Shown here piece after piece: positions 14,666 to 23,057 of a stretch of 30,681 bases of DNA. The stretch is from the NCBI GenBank assembly GCA_035295665.1, contig DATGIQ010000127.1:1-30681 (forward strand), read 5' to 3'. The stretch comes from DATGIQ01 sp035295665. GTDB taxonomy: Bacteria; Planctomycetota; Planctomycetia; Gemmatales; Gemmataceae. The translations under genes were made by a program, and so were the position numbers. Numbering within the stretch: the stretch's first letter is position 1; every line of letters starts with the position of its first letter. The notes beneath the pieces are model-generated. The model saw only the letters and a program-made list of their open reading frames with translations. It ran no database searches and was not told where the DNA came from.

Positions 14666-17251
14666 ATGACCAAGGCGAGATGGACGGTTTTGCTGACCGG
14701 TGTAATTTTGGCGTCGCTGCTTGCGCTGCCGGCGTGGGCGGCTGAGACATCACACACCTATGTCGTGCTGGTCGGGATTAGCCAGTACGCTGACCCACAA
14801 ATCAAACCGCGTCCACACGCCGAGGCCGATGCGAAAGCACTCTACGATCTCTTTACCGACAAGGACTATCTGGGCGTCGATGCTGACCATATTCGTCTCC
14901 TGCTCGGCAGTCCGGACAGTGGTCGGAAAAGCCAGCCGGCGACGCGTGAAAACATCCTCAAGGCATTGCACTGGATCGGCACCAAGGCCCAGCGCGATGA
15001 CCTGGTGATCTTTGCGTTCATTGGCCAGGGAGCGCCGATCGGCAGCTCCAGCAGCCGGCTCAGTTATTTGGCCAGTGATTCCACCCTGAAAGACCGGGCC
15101 AAGTCCAGCGTGGCCGCCGGCGATATCGAGCAAGAGCTGGACCCCTTGAAAAGTGAGCATTTCTGCGCGCTCATCGATGTGAACTTCCGGGGCTTCCTGC
15201 ATGGCCCCCAATCCGTTCCGGAGCCAACTCTGGGGACAAGCTCGTTCCGTGAATTCCGGGGCGTCGCTCCGAAGGAAGAGGAATCGTCGGCACCGGGCCG
15301 CGTTGTATTTCTGGCGACCAATGGCCTGTCGCAGTCGCTGGATGCTAAGGAGCACGGAATTTTCACCAAGACGCTGCTGGAAGGGCTCAAAGGAGCGGCC
15401 GACAGCAAGGGCTACGAGCCGGATGGACTCGTCACGGTGGACGAACTCTGGGACTACCTGGACAAGCAAATCTCGGAAGAAGTGCGCAAGGTCGGCAAGG
15501 GGGACGAGGAAAGACGGCAAATCCCGCACATCTTGGAAAGTCACGGCTCCGATTTCGTTCTGACACACAACCCGGCCGTGACAGCCAAGGTAAACGAGCG
15601 CCTCGACAAGCTTCATCAGCTCGCCAAAGACGGCAAGATCTCCAAGGAATGGGCGAGCGAAGGAAAATCGCTTTTGGAACGGATGCCCAAGTTGAACACT
15701 TACCAGGGGCTCCGACGGCAATACCAGCGTCTGGTGGACGGCAAACTGACCGTCGACGAGTTTGGCGCGGAACGAACGAAGACGTTGGCTGCGTTGAAGA
15801 TCAAGCGCTCCGCAGCCTTCAACTTCGCTGCCAAGGTCATCCAGTCCACGCAAATCATTCGTGACAGCTACGTCAAGGAAGTGAATCAGGGAGACATGGT
15901 CGCCTGGGCCATCCGTGGCCTGTACCGCCAGATCGATGAAAAGATCCCGGCCGATATCCGGGAGCGGCTCAACACCGTTCGCGATATGGGGGAGGCTGAG
16001 CTGACCGCGTTGCTGGCGGAAGTCCGGGAGCGCCTCGGGCAGCGCGAGGATCTGGATAATCACAAGGATATCGATCATGCATTGCAGCGCATGCTGACCC
16101 ATCTCGACCCGTATACGACCTATATCGACCCCGAAACGATCGCGCGGTTTACGACAGAGACGACCGGAGAATTCAAAGGTATCGGTATTCAGATCCGGGA
16201 AAACCGTGCCAAGGGCTTGTTGCAAGTCGTGACGCCGCTCAAAGGCAGCCCGGCCCATGTCGCTGGTCTGAAAGCAGGCGATTTGATCGTCTCCATCACG
16301 CGCTACGAAGACGACAAAGGGAAGTCCCTCTCCGAGCCGGAAGTGATCTCGACCAAGGGCATGACGACCTCCGATGCCGTCAAGAAGATCCAGGGCAAAC
16401 CCGGTACCAAGATCAAGCTGGTCGTGGATCGGGAAGGAAGTACCGAACCCCTGGAATTCCAGGTTCGCCGCGCCGTCATCGAGGTCGAATCCGTGATGGG
16501 GATCAAGCGGCTGGACAACGACGAATGGAATTACGTGATCGATCCCGAGAACAAGATTTGCTACATTCGCCTGACCAGTTTTGCCCGCAATACCGCGCGG
16601 GATTTGGCCCGTGTCATGGCCAAGCTCCATGCGGACGGAATTGGCGGCGTGATCCTCGATCTCCGCTTCAATCCGGGCGGGCTACTCAACAGCGCCGTGC
16701 AGATTTCCGACCTGTTCATCGACGACGGCAAGATCGTGACCATTAAGCCACGAGCCGGCCGCGAGACGACGGAACGGGGCCACCATGAAGGAAGCTTCCT
16801 CGATTTCCCGATGGTTTGCCTGGTCAACGGCATGAGCGCCAGTGGCAGTGAGATCGTGGCGGCTTGCTTGCAGGATCACGAGCGCGCGATCATCATGGGC
16901 GAGCGGAGCTACGGCAAAGGGAGCGTCCAGAACATTCAACCTTTTGAGGGCGGCGAACTGAAGCTGACCACCGCCTCCTTCTGGCGGCCCAACGGCAAAA
17001 ACCTCAACAAGTCGAGCACCTCTGGCAAAGAGGAAGATGAATGGGGAGTGAGCCCCAATAAGGGTTTCAGCCTCAAGCTGTCGGAACGGGAGCGCGATGA
17101 CTTGTACGAACACCAACACGACTCCGAGATCATCCCACGCCGCGATCTTCCGGTTAAGGAGAAGAAGCCGGAATTCAAAGATCTCCAGCTGGAGATGGCC
17201 CTCAAGTACCTGCGTGGCCAAATCAAATTGGCTGCCAAATCCTCTCGCTAG
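14666..17251 (+). CDS. Secreted S41 (CtpA-like) PDZ protease with N-terminal pseudocaspase domain
   Basis: Protein of 861 residues with a signal peptide (MTKARWTVLLTGVILASLLA, cleavage after AWA). Residues ~30-290 are a caspase/C14-like domain ('TYVVLVGISQYADPQIKPRP', 'HAEADAKALYDLF'). Its catalytic His is replaced by Gln121 in FIGQG and its Cys by Asn173 in DVNFRG, so it should be inactive. Residues ~410-830 form the C-terminal processing protease module: 'LTHLDPYTTYIDPE', a PDZ domain ('GIGIQIRENRAKGLLQVVTP'), 'ICYIRLTSFA', 'VILDLRFNPGGLL', nucleophile Ser724 in GMSASGSE and general base Lys751 in SYGKGSVQ. The protease dyad is intact. ATG 14666 is chosen for its signal peptide and AAAGGA ten bases upstream; the frame opens earlier at 14492. 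A strong hairpin lies 36 bases after the stop. Confidence 0.9.
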   Translation: MTKARWTVLLTGVILASLLALPAWAAETSHTYVVLVGISQYADPQIKPRPHAEADAKALYDLFTDKDYLGVDADHIRLLLGSPDSGRKSQPATRENILKALHWIGTKAQRDDLVIFAFIGQGAPIGSSSSRLSYLASDSTLKDRAKSSVAAGDIEQELDPLKSEHFCALIDVNFRGFLHGPQSVPEPTLGTSSFREFRGVAPKEEESSAPGRVVFLATNGLSQSLDAKEHGIFTKTLLEGLKGAADSKGYEPDGLVTVDELWDYLDKQISEEVRKVGKGDEERRQIPHILESHGSDFVLTHNPAVTAKVNERLDKLHQLAKDGKISKEWASEGKSLLERMPKLNTYQGLRRQYQRLVDGKLTVDEFGAERTKTLAALKIKRSAAFNFAAKVIQSTQIIRDSYVKEVNQGDMVAWAIRGLYRQIDEKIPADIRERLNTVRDMGEAELTALLAEVRERLGQREDLDNHKDIDHALQRMLTHLDPYTTYIDPETIARFTTETTGEFKGIGIQIRENRAKGLLQVVTPLKGSPAHVAGLKAGDLIVSITRYEDDKGKSLSEPEVISTKGMTTSDAVKKIQGKPGTKIKLVVDREGSTEPLEFQVRRAVIEVESVMGIKRLDNDEWNYVIDPENKICYIRLTSFARNTARDLARVMAKLHADGIGGVILDLRFNPGGLLNSAVQISDLFIDDGKIVTIKPRAGRETTERGHHEGSFLDFPMVCLVNGMSASGSEIVAACLQDHERAIIMGERSYGKGSVQNIQPFEGGELKLTTASFWRPNGKNLNKSSTSGKEEDEWGVSPNKGFSLKLSERERDDLYEHQHDSEIIPRRDLPVKEKKPEFKDLQLEMALKYLRGQIKLAAKSSR

Positions 17252-17287
17252 GCCGCCGCTCACCGCGGCCTGTCAGAACCGTTACAG

Positions 17288-17331
17288 AGCAAGCAAGCCC
17301 ACGAGGTCCAGCCCCCGTGGGCTTGCTTGCT
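17288..17331 (+). terminator. 16-bp perfect hairpin after the S41 protease gene
   Basis: Arms at 17288-17303 and 17316-17331 are perfect reverse complements (AGCAAGCAAGCCCACG) with a 12-nt loop. The position 36 bases after the stop fits transcription termination or 3'-end protection, but there is no T-run after the stem. Confidence 0.7.
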
Positions 17332-17447
17332 TGAGGGCGGTGGTTTGCCCCCTTCTCATTTCTGGCGCATGATTACGATGTGGGAAGGCTCGGGCTTCCC
17401 AGCACCCTTCGCGATTCCTTTCGATCCGTCACGATGAGGGAACCTCC

Positions 17448-17759
17448 ATGTTTCGCCTGCGTTTGGCCACCGTTGTGGTGGCGGTCGGTCTTGGCCTGGT
17501 GAGTGGCTGTGTAAGCCTGTCGCAGTTTCCCCTGTTAGACCGATTTCGCGCCCGGATGTCTGGCGGTTGTTGCGACTCGGGCGCTGTGCCTGACACCGAA
17601 GGACCCATCATGGAGGGACCGATCCCGAATGGCGCTGTGCCGGGTGGCCCAGCCATCGCCCCTGTGCCTTCCACGGCTCCGCAAAATGTGCTACCCCTGA
17701 ATCCTCCGCCGCGCATCGCGCCGCAACCGCTGGCGCAACCGGGGCCCTATACACCGTAA
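17448..17759 (+). CDS. Small proline-rich lipoprotein
   Basis: Protein of 103 residues with a lipoprotein signal: MFRLRLATVVVAVGLGLVSG then Cys21, lipobox LVSGC. The mature part is short, low in complexity and rich in Pro, Gly and Ala ('AVPGGPAIAPVPSTAPQ', 'NPPPRIAPQPLAQPGPYTP'). It has no recognisable domain and is probably disordered at the cell envelope. The start is supported by GAGGGA seven bases before ATG 17448. Hairpins flank it on both sides (17288-17331 and 17797-17866), which suggests a single-gene transcript. I do not recognise a family beyond 'planctomycete small lipoprotein'. Confidence 0.75.
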   Translation: MFRLRLATVVVAVGLGLVSGCVSLSQFPLLDRFRARMSGGCCDSGAVPDTEGPIMEGPIPNGAVPGGPAIAPVPSTAPQNVLPLNPPPRIAPQPLAQPGPYTP

Positions 17760-17796
17760 GCCATTCCCGGCGTGAATGTCCGCGCAGGCTCTTCGA

Positions 17797-17866
17797 AGAA
17801 CCACGAACCCAAAGATGTCTGGAACTTTGATGGGAGAGTTCCAGACACCTTTGGGTTCGTGGTTCT
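17797..17866 (+). terminator. 30-bp near-perfect inverted repeat between lipoprotein and HEAT-repeat genes
   Basis: Arms 17797-17826 and 17837-17866 pair at 29 of 30 positions; the only mismatch is A17815 with C17848. The loop is 10 nt. No T-run follows. It starts 38 bases after the lipoprotein stop. It may be a terminator, an RNase-processed element or a small inverted-repeat mobile element. Confidence 0.7.
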
Positions 17867-17902
17867 AACAACAAGGTTCGCGTCAGCGGCGGCACTCGGT
17901 CA

Positions 17903-17918
17903 TATACTGAGGGATAAT
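17903..17918 (+). promoter_or_regulatory. Possible -10 hexamers before the HEAT-repeat gene
   Basis: TATACT (17903-17908) and GATAAT (17913-17918) lie 25-40 bases before ATG 17942, just after the long hairpin. No good -35 hexamer is seen at the right distance. Confidence 0.25.
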
Positions 17919-17941
17919 CGGGCAAACCCTGTGTGCCACCG

Positions 17942-19567
17942 ATGCTTGACGCGACCGGCAAAAAGCTTCTTCAGCTGCTGGAGCCTGACCATCCCCTTGA
18001 GCTGCGCTGCTGTGCAGCACAGGTCCTGGGTACCATTGGTACGCGCGATGTCCAGCTCGCCACCGGGTTGTGCCAGGCCCTGCGGGATCCCGAGGCATCG
18101 TTTCGCATCCCGGTCATGGCTGCCATCGGGCAGCTAAAGATCGACCAGGCCCTGCCCCAACTCTTGGCCCTCATCCGGGCTGGCGGAGTGGAGGCCGAGG
18201 TGGCCGCCCAGGCAGCGGCCCGGCTCGGAGCGAAGGGAATCCGGGCCCTTCAGGATTTGATGGGCCAGGTTCCGCCCGGACTCCGCCGCCGCATTGCCTC
18301 GGCCCTGCCTGCCGGAGGCACCGCCGGTGCGGGGACGGCTACGATCGATGTCCTCTTAGACAGCGATCCGGGCGTGGTAGATGCCGCGGTCCGATCCTTG
18401 CTCGGGGAAATCGCGTCGTTTTCGGCCGCACAACGGCGGGCGTTGGTTGATCACGTCCTGGAAATTGTGAAGCCACGGAAAGGGTCCTCGCTCGCACCGC
18501 CTTCCGAGACCGCCCTGGTCCGCTTGCTGGCCGCGCTCGGCGACCCACGCAGCGCAGCCGCATTTTGGCCACGCATCGAGCCACCCCACCCGCCCGAGCT
18601 GCGGGCCGCGGCCCTGCAAGCCTTGGGCGCCCTTTCCCCTTCCGTGGATAAGGAGAAGCTGAAACGCCTGCTGGACTGTGCCTGCGATGCGGATTTTCGC
18701 GTGGCCGCCCCGGCGCTCATGATCCTGAAGACGGTCTCGGTCGCCGATCGGGCCCTGGACGATTGGCTGGTACTCCTGGACGCTCCGGACCCGGCTGTGC
18801 GACGTTTTGCACTCGAACGGTTGGCTGATAAGGATACGCCCAAGGTGGCGGAGGCCCTCTTGCGGCAACTCCGCCATCCGGATCCTGCCCTGCGGAACGA
18901 AGCGCGCGCACGCCTGGCAGAAACGAAGCACGGCCGGGAGGCGTTGGCCGTGGCGCTCCGGGAGACCACGTCTGTGGACGAGGCCTGGACGTTTGCCCGC
19001 GCCCAGGCACCGTTTGTGCGCGATTACCCGGCTGGGCTACGCGGCAAGCTGTTTTCTCAGGCCTGTACCTATCTGGAAGCGGGCGACCGGCGGGCCGATG
19101 CGCTGCTCTTTCTGTTGCGTGAAGCTGATGCGGCGGCCCTCCGCGAACAGCTCGAAGCCCGCGCCTTGGGTTTGCGGAAAAAGAAGGCGTATGCGGCCGC
19201 TCTGATCTATTGGAGACTTCTGACCCGCGACCCCGCTTGCGGGGAAGCGCTCCGTTTCGAGATGGCGGCGTGCGGACTCAAGGTCTCCGAGCACGATTTG
19301 GCGGTTGAATCTCGGACCGCGGATCCGTCGTTGCAGCAATTTGCTCGGCTGATTCACAGCCATGATGTCGATCCGGCCGAGCGGCTGAAGCAGGCGAAAT
19401 GGCTAGCGCCGGAAGATTGGTTTTACGTCGGATTTCACTTCGCCGAGGGAAATCGGCAGGAAAGGGAGTTCGGCGCCCAGGCGCTGCGTCTGGCGATCCA
19501 GCGCTCACCGCGGTCGAAGCTCGCCAAGGACGCCAAAAGCAAATTGCGCAGCACGGGACTTGCCTGA
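17942..19567 (+). CDS. HEAT-repeat protein
   Basis: Protein of about 541 residues, rich in Ala and Leu, made largely of helical HEAT-like repeats. Examples are 'LELRCCAAQVLGTIGTRDVQ', 'FRIPVMAAIGQLKIDQAL', 'ELRAAALQALGALSPS' and 'DPAVRRFALERLADKDTPKV'. The C-terminal third differs and looks like a TPR-type helical region with 'AYAAALIYWRLLTRDPACGE' and a final 'FGAQALRLAIQRSPRSKLAK'. There is no signal peptide or membrane helix, so it is probably a cytoplasmic scaffold or adaptor. ATG 17942 is chosen; GTG 17933 is in frame. There is no catalytic motif, so no function beyond protein binding is claimed. It stands between two hairpin/promoter boundaries and may be monocistronic. Confidence 0.82.
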   Translation: MLDATGKKLLQLLEPDHPLELRCCAAQVLGTIGTRDVQLATGLCQALRDPEASFRIPVMAAIGQLKIDQALPQLLALIRAGGVEAEVAAQAAARLGAKGIRALQDLMGQVPPGLRRRIASALPAGGTAGAGTATIDVLLDSDPGVVDAAVRSLLGEIASFSAAQRRALVDHVLEIVKPRKGSSLAPPSETALVRLLAALGDPRSAAAFWPRIEPPHPPELRAAALQALGALSPSVDKEKLKRLLDCACDADFRVAAPALMILKTVSVADRALDDWLVLLDAPDPAVRRFALERLADKDTPKVAEALLRQLRHPDPALRNEARARLAETKHGREALAVALRETTSVDEAWTFARAQAPFVRDYPAGLRGKLFSQACTYLEAGDRRADALLFLLREADAAALREQLEARALGLRKKKAYAAALIYWRLLTRDPACGEALRFEMAACGLKVSEHDLAVESRTADPSLQQFARLIHSHDVDPAERLKQAKWLAPEDWFYVGFHFAEGNRQEREFGAQALRLAIQRSPRSKLAKDAKSKLRSTGLA

Positions 19568-19607
19568 ACCCGATCCCTATACTCGAACGCATGCCCGGAA
19601 TTGCTTC

Positions 19608-19637
19608 TTGACAGTGTCCTTTCTTCGCACCCACAAT
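19608..19637 (+). promoter_or_regulatory. Candidate sigma-70 promoter of the PEP-CTERM gene
   Basis: Perfect -35 TTGACA (19608-19613), an 18-base spacer and CACAAT (19632-19637). It lies 61 bases upstream of ATG 19698, in the gap after the HEAT-repeat gene. Confidence 0.45.
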
Positions 19638-19697
19638 AGAGCCATTGCTTTATGGCCAATGGCCTGTCATTGTCTCATCTCTTTGGAGAATCATCTC

Positions 19698-20672
19698 ATG
19701 GCTCTTTTTCGGAAAGGCTTGGCCGCGCCGGCGGTCGTCGCTGGGCTGGCGGTCTTGGTGCTGCTCACCGGCGGGACAGGACCGGCGACGGCCCGGCCGA
19801 ACTACGTCTTCACCACGATCGATGTTCCCGGCTCCGAATCGACCCGAGCCGTGGCGCTCAACGACGCGGGGGAGATTTCGGGCTGGTATACCGATCGCCA
19901 GGGAAGCCACGGTTTTCTGCTGAGCAGCGGCCGCTATACGACACTCGACGTGCCTGGTGCTTTGTCTACCTACGCCGAAGGGATCAATGCACTCGGTCAG
20001 GTCGTGGGTTATACCAACCAAAACAACGGTGGGCACGGGTTTCTCTTCAGCGGTGGGAGTTATACGACGTTCGATGTTCCGGGCGGCGCGGGCACATCAG
20101 CCTATGGGATCAACGCGCTGGGCCAAATCGTCGGCTCTTATTACTCGCCGATCGACGGCGATTCGCACGGCTTTCTGTTGAGCGGCGGCCACTATCAGCC
20201 CCTCGATCCGCCCGGATCCACCAATACGCAAGCCCATGCCATCAACGCGGTTGGCCAGATCGTTGGCTACTACCAGTTTCAAGCTGTTTTGGGCCACGGC
20301 TTCCTCCTCAGCAACGATACGTTTACGACGCTTCGGCCGCCGGGATCGATCCAGAACTTTGCTGACGCGATCAACGACGCTGGCGATATCACAGGGGGCT
20401 ATGCGGACTCGGCCAACAATGAGCATGGCTTCGTGCTCAGCGGCAACCACTACAGTACGATTGACGTACCGGGATCGACGGCGACCTCGGTAGTAGGGAT
20501 CAATAACGCCGGCCAGATCGTGGGTTATTACTACGGGGCGAACGGCGTCCAGCATGGGTTCGTGGCCGTTCCCGCCGCCAGTCCCATTCCCGAGCCTGCG
20601 GCGCTCCTGCTGCTCAGCGCTGGCACAGTCGGGCTGATTGGATGGAGATGGCGGCGCATGCAGACGCCCTGA
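19698..20672 (+). CDS. HAF-repeat protein with PEP-CTERM sorting signal
   Basis: Exported protein of 324 residues. It has an N-terminal signal peptide (MALFRKGLAAPAVVAGLAVL and on), six HAF-type repeats at residues ~36-293, and a PEP-CTERM end: PIPEP, a hydrophobic helix and the basic tail GWRWRRMQTP. Each repeat runs 'YTTxDVPG...GINxxGQIVGYY...HGFLLSGG'. PEP-CTERM proteins are processed by an exosortase and usually end up at the outer membrane or in the extracellular matrix. The exosortase gene is not in the window. The start is supported by TTGGAGAA upstream of ATG 19698, with a promoter-like TTGACA at 19608. It is convergent with the ceramidase-like gene, with a shared hairpin between them. 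Confidence 0.9.
   Translation: MALFRKGLAAPAVVAGLAVLVLLTGGTGPATARPNYVFTTIDVPGSESTRAVALNDAGEISGWYTDRQGSHGFLLSSGRYTTLDVPGALSTYAEGINALGQVVGYTNQNNGGHGFLFSGGSYTTFDVPGGAGTSAYGINALGQIVGSYYSPIDGDSHGFLLSGGHYQPLDPPGSTNTQAHAINAVGQIVGYYQFQAVLGHGFLLSNDTFTTLRPPGSIQNFADAINDAGDITGGYADSANNEHGFVLSGNHYSTIDVPGSTATSVVGINNAGQIVGYYYGANGVQHGFVAVPAASPIPEPAALLLLSAGTVGLIGWRWRRMQTP
19803..20576 (+). repeat. Six in-frame tandem HAF repeats
   Basis: Six units of 42-44 residues (126-132 bases) within the PEP-CTERM gene, each with a DVPG-like turn, an 'IN..GQIVG' core and a HGF segment. The bases have diverged more than the residues, so the array is old and under protein-level constraint. Confidence 0.85.
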
Positions 20673-20678
20673 TCGGGA

Positions 20679-20719
20679 AATGGTGTCCGTCGTCGAGTGG
20701 TGCGGCCATGGACACCATT
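20679..20719. terminator. 10-bp perfect hairpin between convergent genes
   Basis: AATGGTGTCC (20679-20688) and GGACACCATT (20710-20719), 21-nt loop. It sits between the stop codons of the PEP-CTERM gene (20672) and the ceramidase-like gene (20739), so it could end transcription from both sides. Confidence 0.6.
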
Positions 20720-20738
20720 GATTGTGCTTCGGCCCGCA

Positions 20739-22130
20739 TCACTCTCTTGCCTCAACCATCCGCTTGAACGCCTCGCACAGAACCGGTGCTGCGTCCGGCC
20801 CCACGCTGTTGATTTCTCCGTACTGGGACTGCTTGCGCCCGTAACAGAAGGGCGGTTTTTCGTCCCATTGGCGTTTCGGAATGATGTAGCCGATTTCGTC
20901 GTTCGCCAGGCCGATCAGCAGGCGGGAGGGCCCGGGCATCTGCTTGTAAATCGCCGGCTCAATTGGCGCTTGAGGAAAATCGGCTCCGGGGTCGGGCGGA
21001 TCTTGCACCTTGTCGAGCACCAGCTCGGGATAGATCTCACCCGGAATCAGCGCGATGGAAAGCTCGCCCAATTGCAACCAGCCGATTTCGGTACGGATAC
21101 AGAGCCGCTTGCCGGCAGTCTTTTCGTCGGCCGGAGCTGCCTGGTACGGATCGTCCGCCCAGACGAACGGCTCCCGTGTCAGCACTCCCAGCTGCCGGCC
21201 AAGCAAATACATCTTGTTGTCCAGCGGCACGTAAACCTCCCGATGGTGGGCAGCCAACGGGGTGAGCTGAATCGGCCGGCTCTCTGTCAGCGCCCGCTCC
21301 GCCAATTGGCCGATCAGCCGGCCATAGCGCTCGGTTTTCTCCACCGTCCCGTCGGCCAGCAATCGCCCCGTCTCATCCTTGACATCGACATGCAGCGAGG
21401 TCATGAGTCCGCCGACCGTTCCGGTAAAGTAGGCCACCGGACAACCGTATTTGGCATGGAGATGATTCACCGTCGCACCGACGAAGTCGGCGCTGAGCTC
21501 GGTGTTCTTGCTCCCCAGCGTCTCCGGATGGCAATTCCATTGCACCAGGATGCCGACTGGCTTGCCCGATTTGTCGAGGAACTGAATGGCCGCCAACTCG
21601 TCGTGCTTGATGTACGGTTCACGGCCATCGTGAAGCAGTTCGGGGGCGCGGTTGGTCCCGAGGCGGGCTGTTACCGGCCTGGCATTGGCCTCGGCGGCGC
21701 GCACCGCCTGGACGAGTTGCTCCTGCACGAACTTCATGTACGCGGCATCGACGCCAGATTGGAAAGGATTGGGCCCCCACAGGCCGATGGTGTCCGGGCC
21801 TTCGTGATTATGGCTGCTGGAGACCAACACATAAGCGAATCCGGGAAGTTGGCGGCGGACCGCCGCGACCTCGGGGAGCGAATAGCCGACGAGGTCGACA
21901 GAAACCAGAGCGAGCTTGCGTTCTTCGTCCTTCAGCACAACGGCCCGAGCCTTGAGCGGATCGTGGACGCCGGTGGCTTTGCGGTTCTGTCCGAAGCCGG
22001 CCATGTAGACCGGTTTGCTCCCGAGCTTGGGGGTAATATCCGTTTCAGCGAAACCGGCTTCAAGTCCGGCCGCATGAATCTGCGGCGAAGTCGCAGCGAG
22101 TAGGAGGCAACAAGCGATCGAAGCGTTCAC
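20739..22130 (-). CDS. Neutral/alkaline non-lysosomal ceramidase-like hydrolase, exported
   Basis: Protein of 463 residues with a signal peptide (MNASIACCLLLAATSPQIHA). The fold is that of the neutral ceramidase N-terminal domain: 'AGFAETDITPKLG' near the start, 'DPLKARAVVLKDEERKLALV', metal ligands His107 and His109 in SSSHNHEGPDT and His201 in NCHPE, and 'ALIPGEIYPEL' near the end. True ceramidases have a nucleophilic Ser in a GDVSPN-like motif; here the aligned stretch is FTGTVGGLM, with no Ser. The substrate is therefore uncertain, and it may be another periplasmic zinc hydrolase. The start is GTG 22130 with AGGAG nine bases upstream. It is the last gene of a minus-strand group but is separated from the isomerase by a hairpin. 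Confidence 0.85.
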   Translation of the reverse strand: MNASIACCLLLAATSPQIHAAGLEAGFAETDITPKLGSKPVYMAGFGQNRKATGVHDPLKARAVVLKDEERKLALVSVDLVGYSLPEVAAVRRQLPGFAYVLVSSSHNHEGPDTIGLWGPNPFQSGVDAAYMKFVQEQLVQAVRAAEANARPVTARLGTNRAPELLHDGREPYIKHDELAAIQFLDKSGKPVGILVQWNCHPETLGSKNTELSADFVGATVNHLHAKYGCPVAYFTGTVGGLMTSLHVDVKDETGRLLADGTVEKTERYGRLIGQLAERALTESRPIQLTPLAAHHREVYVPLDNKMYLLGRQLGVLTREPFVWADDPYQAAPADEKTAGKRLCIRTEIGWLQLGELSIALIPGEIYPELVLDKVQDPPDPGADFPQAPIEPAIYKQMPGPSRLLIGLANDEIGYIIPKRQWDEKPPFCYGRKQSQYGEINSVGPDAAPVLCEAFKRMVEARE

Positions 22131-22159
22131 TGCGGCAATCTCCTGGGAAACGATCCGTT

Positions 22160-22215
22160 AGCGGTGGTTCGGAGAACCGTGCGAAGCGCGACCCCGCGCG
22201 GCTTTCCGAACCGCT
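22160..22215 (-). terminator. Hairpin between the isomerase and ceramidase-like genes
   Basis: GGTTCGGA (22166-22173) pairs with TCCGAACC (22205-22212). An alternative register pairs AGCGGT (22160-22165) with ACCGCT (22210-22215). An inner GCGCG/CGCGC stem lies within 22186-22199. It begins 17 bases after the isomerase stop; no T-run follows on the minus strand. Confidence 0.5.
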
Positions 22216-22231
22216 GCCAATGGATCGGAAA

Positions 22232-23056
22232 TCAGCACCCGACCTTGGACGCACATTCCTGCATGTAGCGCAGGCTCTCACGGGCAATCGTTTCGGGATT
22301 CGGGGAATAATCAAACACTTCCACCGACACCCAGCCACCGTACCCGCTCTGGCGGAGTGCCTGGAAGATCGGCACAAAATCGGTGTTGCCAAACCCCGGC
22401 CCCCGTTTATTGGGATCGTTGGCGTGAAAATGGCCACTGCGGGGAGCGTAGCGGCGAATCAGTTCCGGCATCGGCGTGGACTCGGAAGCCATCGCCTTGA
22501 CATCGAGGTGGAGAAGAAAACTCGGATGGTCCACGCGGTCGAGTAGCTCTGCCCCCTCGGCACAGCTGTTGATGAAGTCGGTTTCCTGCGCCGTGAGCGG
22601 TTCCAGGCAGAGCTTCACGCCGCAATCAGCGATGCCAGGGAGCGCCCGACGGAAGGTTTCGGCGGCGTAGTCGGTTGCCTGGGCGCGCGTCGCTCCGGTA
22701 GGGATGCGCCGCTGAGCCGGCGAGCCGAACACCATCACGTCGCCTCCCAGGTCACGACAACAGCGGGCCAGTTCGATGAGATAGTCGGCCGTTCGCTGGC
22801 GCACGGTCTCCGAGTCGGACGTGGGCTGGAACCCTTCTGTCTTGGCTAAGAGCCAGTGTAAACCCAGGATCCGGAGCCCCTGTTCCTCCGCTTGGCTACG
22901 CAGGAGGCGGCGCTGTTTGTCCGAGACCTGGGTGATAAGCGGGGCCAGCGTAAACGGTGCGATCTCCAGGCCGGTGTAGCCCAGCTCGGCCACGAAGCCG
23001 CAAATGCGAGCGTGGTCCCAGCCCTCAAAGGTTTCGTTGCAAATGGCATAACGCAT
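22232..23056 (-). CDS. Sugar phosphate isomerase/epimerase (xylose-isomerase-like TIM barrel)
   Basis: Protein of 274 residues covering one AP-endonuclease-2/xylose-isomerase-like TIM barrel. Visible strand ends carry candidate metal ligands: 'LCLEPL', 'LLHLDVKAM', 'SGHFHANDPN' and 'VSVEVFDY'. 'ELGYTGLEIAPF' near the N-terminus is typical of the family, which includes hydroxypyruvate, tagatose and inosose isomerases/epimerases. The substrate cannot be told. There is no signal peptide, so it is cytoplasmic. The ATG lies one base after the TGA of the protease gene (TGACATG), with GGTGAGA upstream, so the two are almost certainly co-transcribed and probably translationally coupled. No functional link between protease and isomerase is obvious. 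Confidence 0.86.
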   Translation of the reverse strand: MRYAICNETFEGWDHARICGFVAELGYTGLEIAPFTLAPLITQVSDKQRRLLRSQAEEQGLRILGLHWLLAKTEGFQPTSDSETVRQRTADYLIELARCCRDLGGDVMVFGSPAQRRIPTGATRAQATDYAAETFRRALPGIADCGVKLCLEPLTAQETDFINSCAEGAELLDRVDHPSFLLHLDVKAMASESTPMPELIRRYAPRSGHFHANDPNKRGPGFGNTDFVPIFQALRQSGYGGWVSVEVFDYSPNPETIARESLRYMQECASKVGC

Positions 23057-23057
23057 G

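Noticed and set aside
14750..16630. Long antisense open frame opposite the S41 protease gene
   Set aside because: It mirrors the conserved PDZ/S41 frame and has no motif of its own or plausible ribosome-binding site.
19803..20576. CRISPR-like array
   Set aside because: The regular ~129-bp units are in-frame protein repeats of the HAF type, without short identical repeats or spacers.
20697..22103. Open frame antisense to the ceramidase-like gene
   Set aside because: The minus-strand frame has a signal peptide and zinc motifs; the opposite frame has no domain features.
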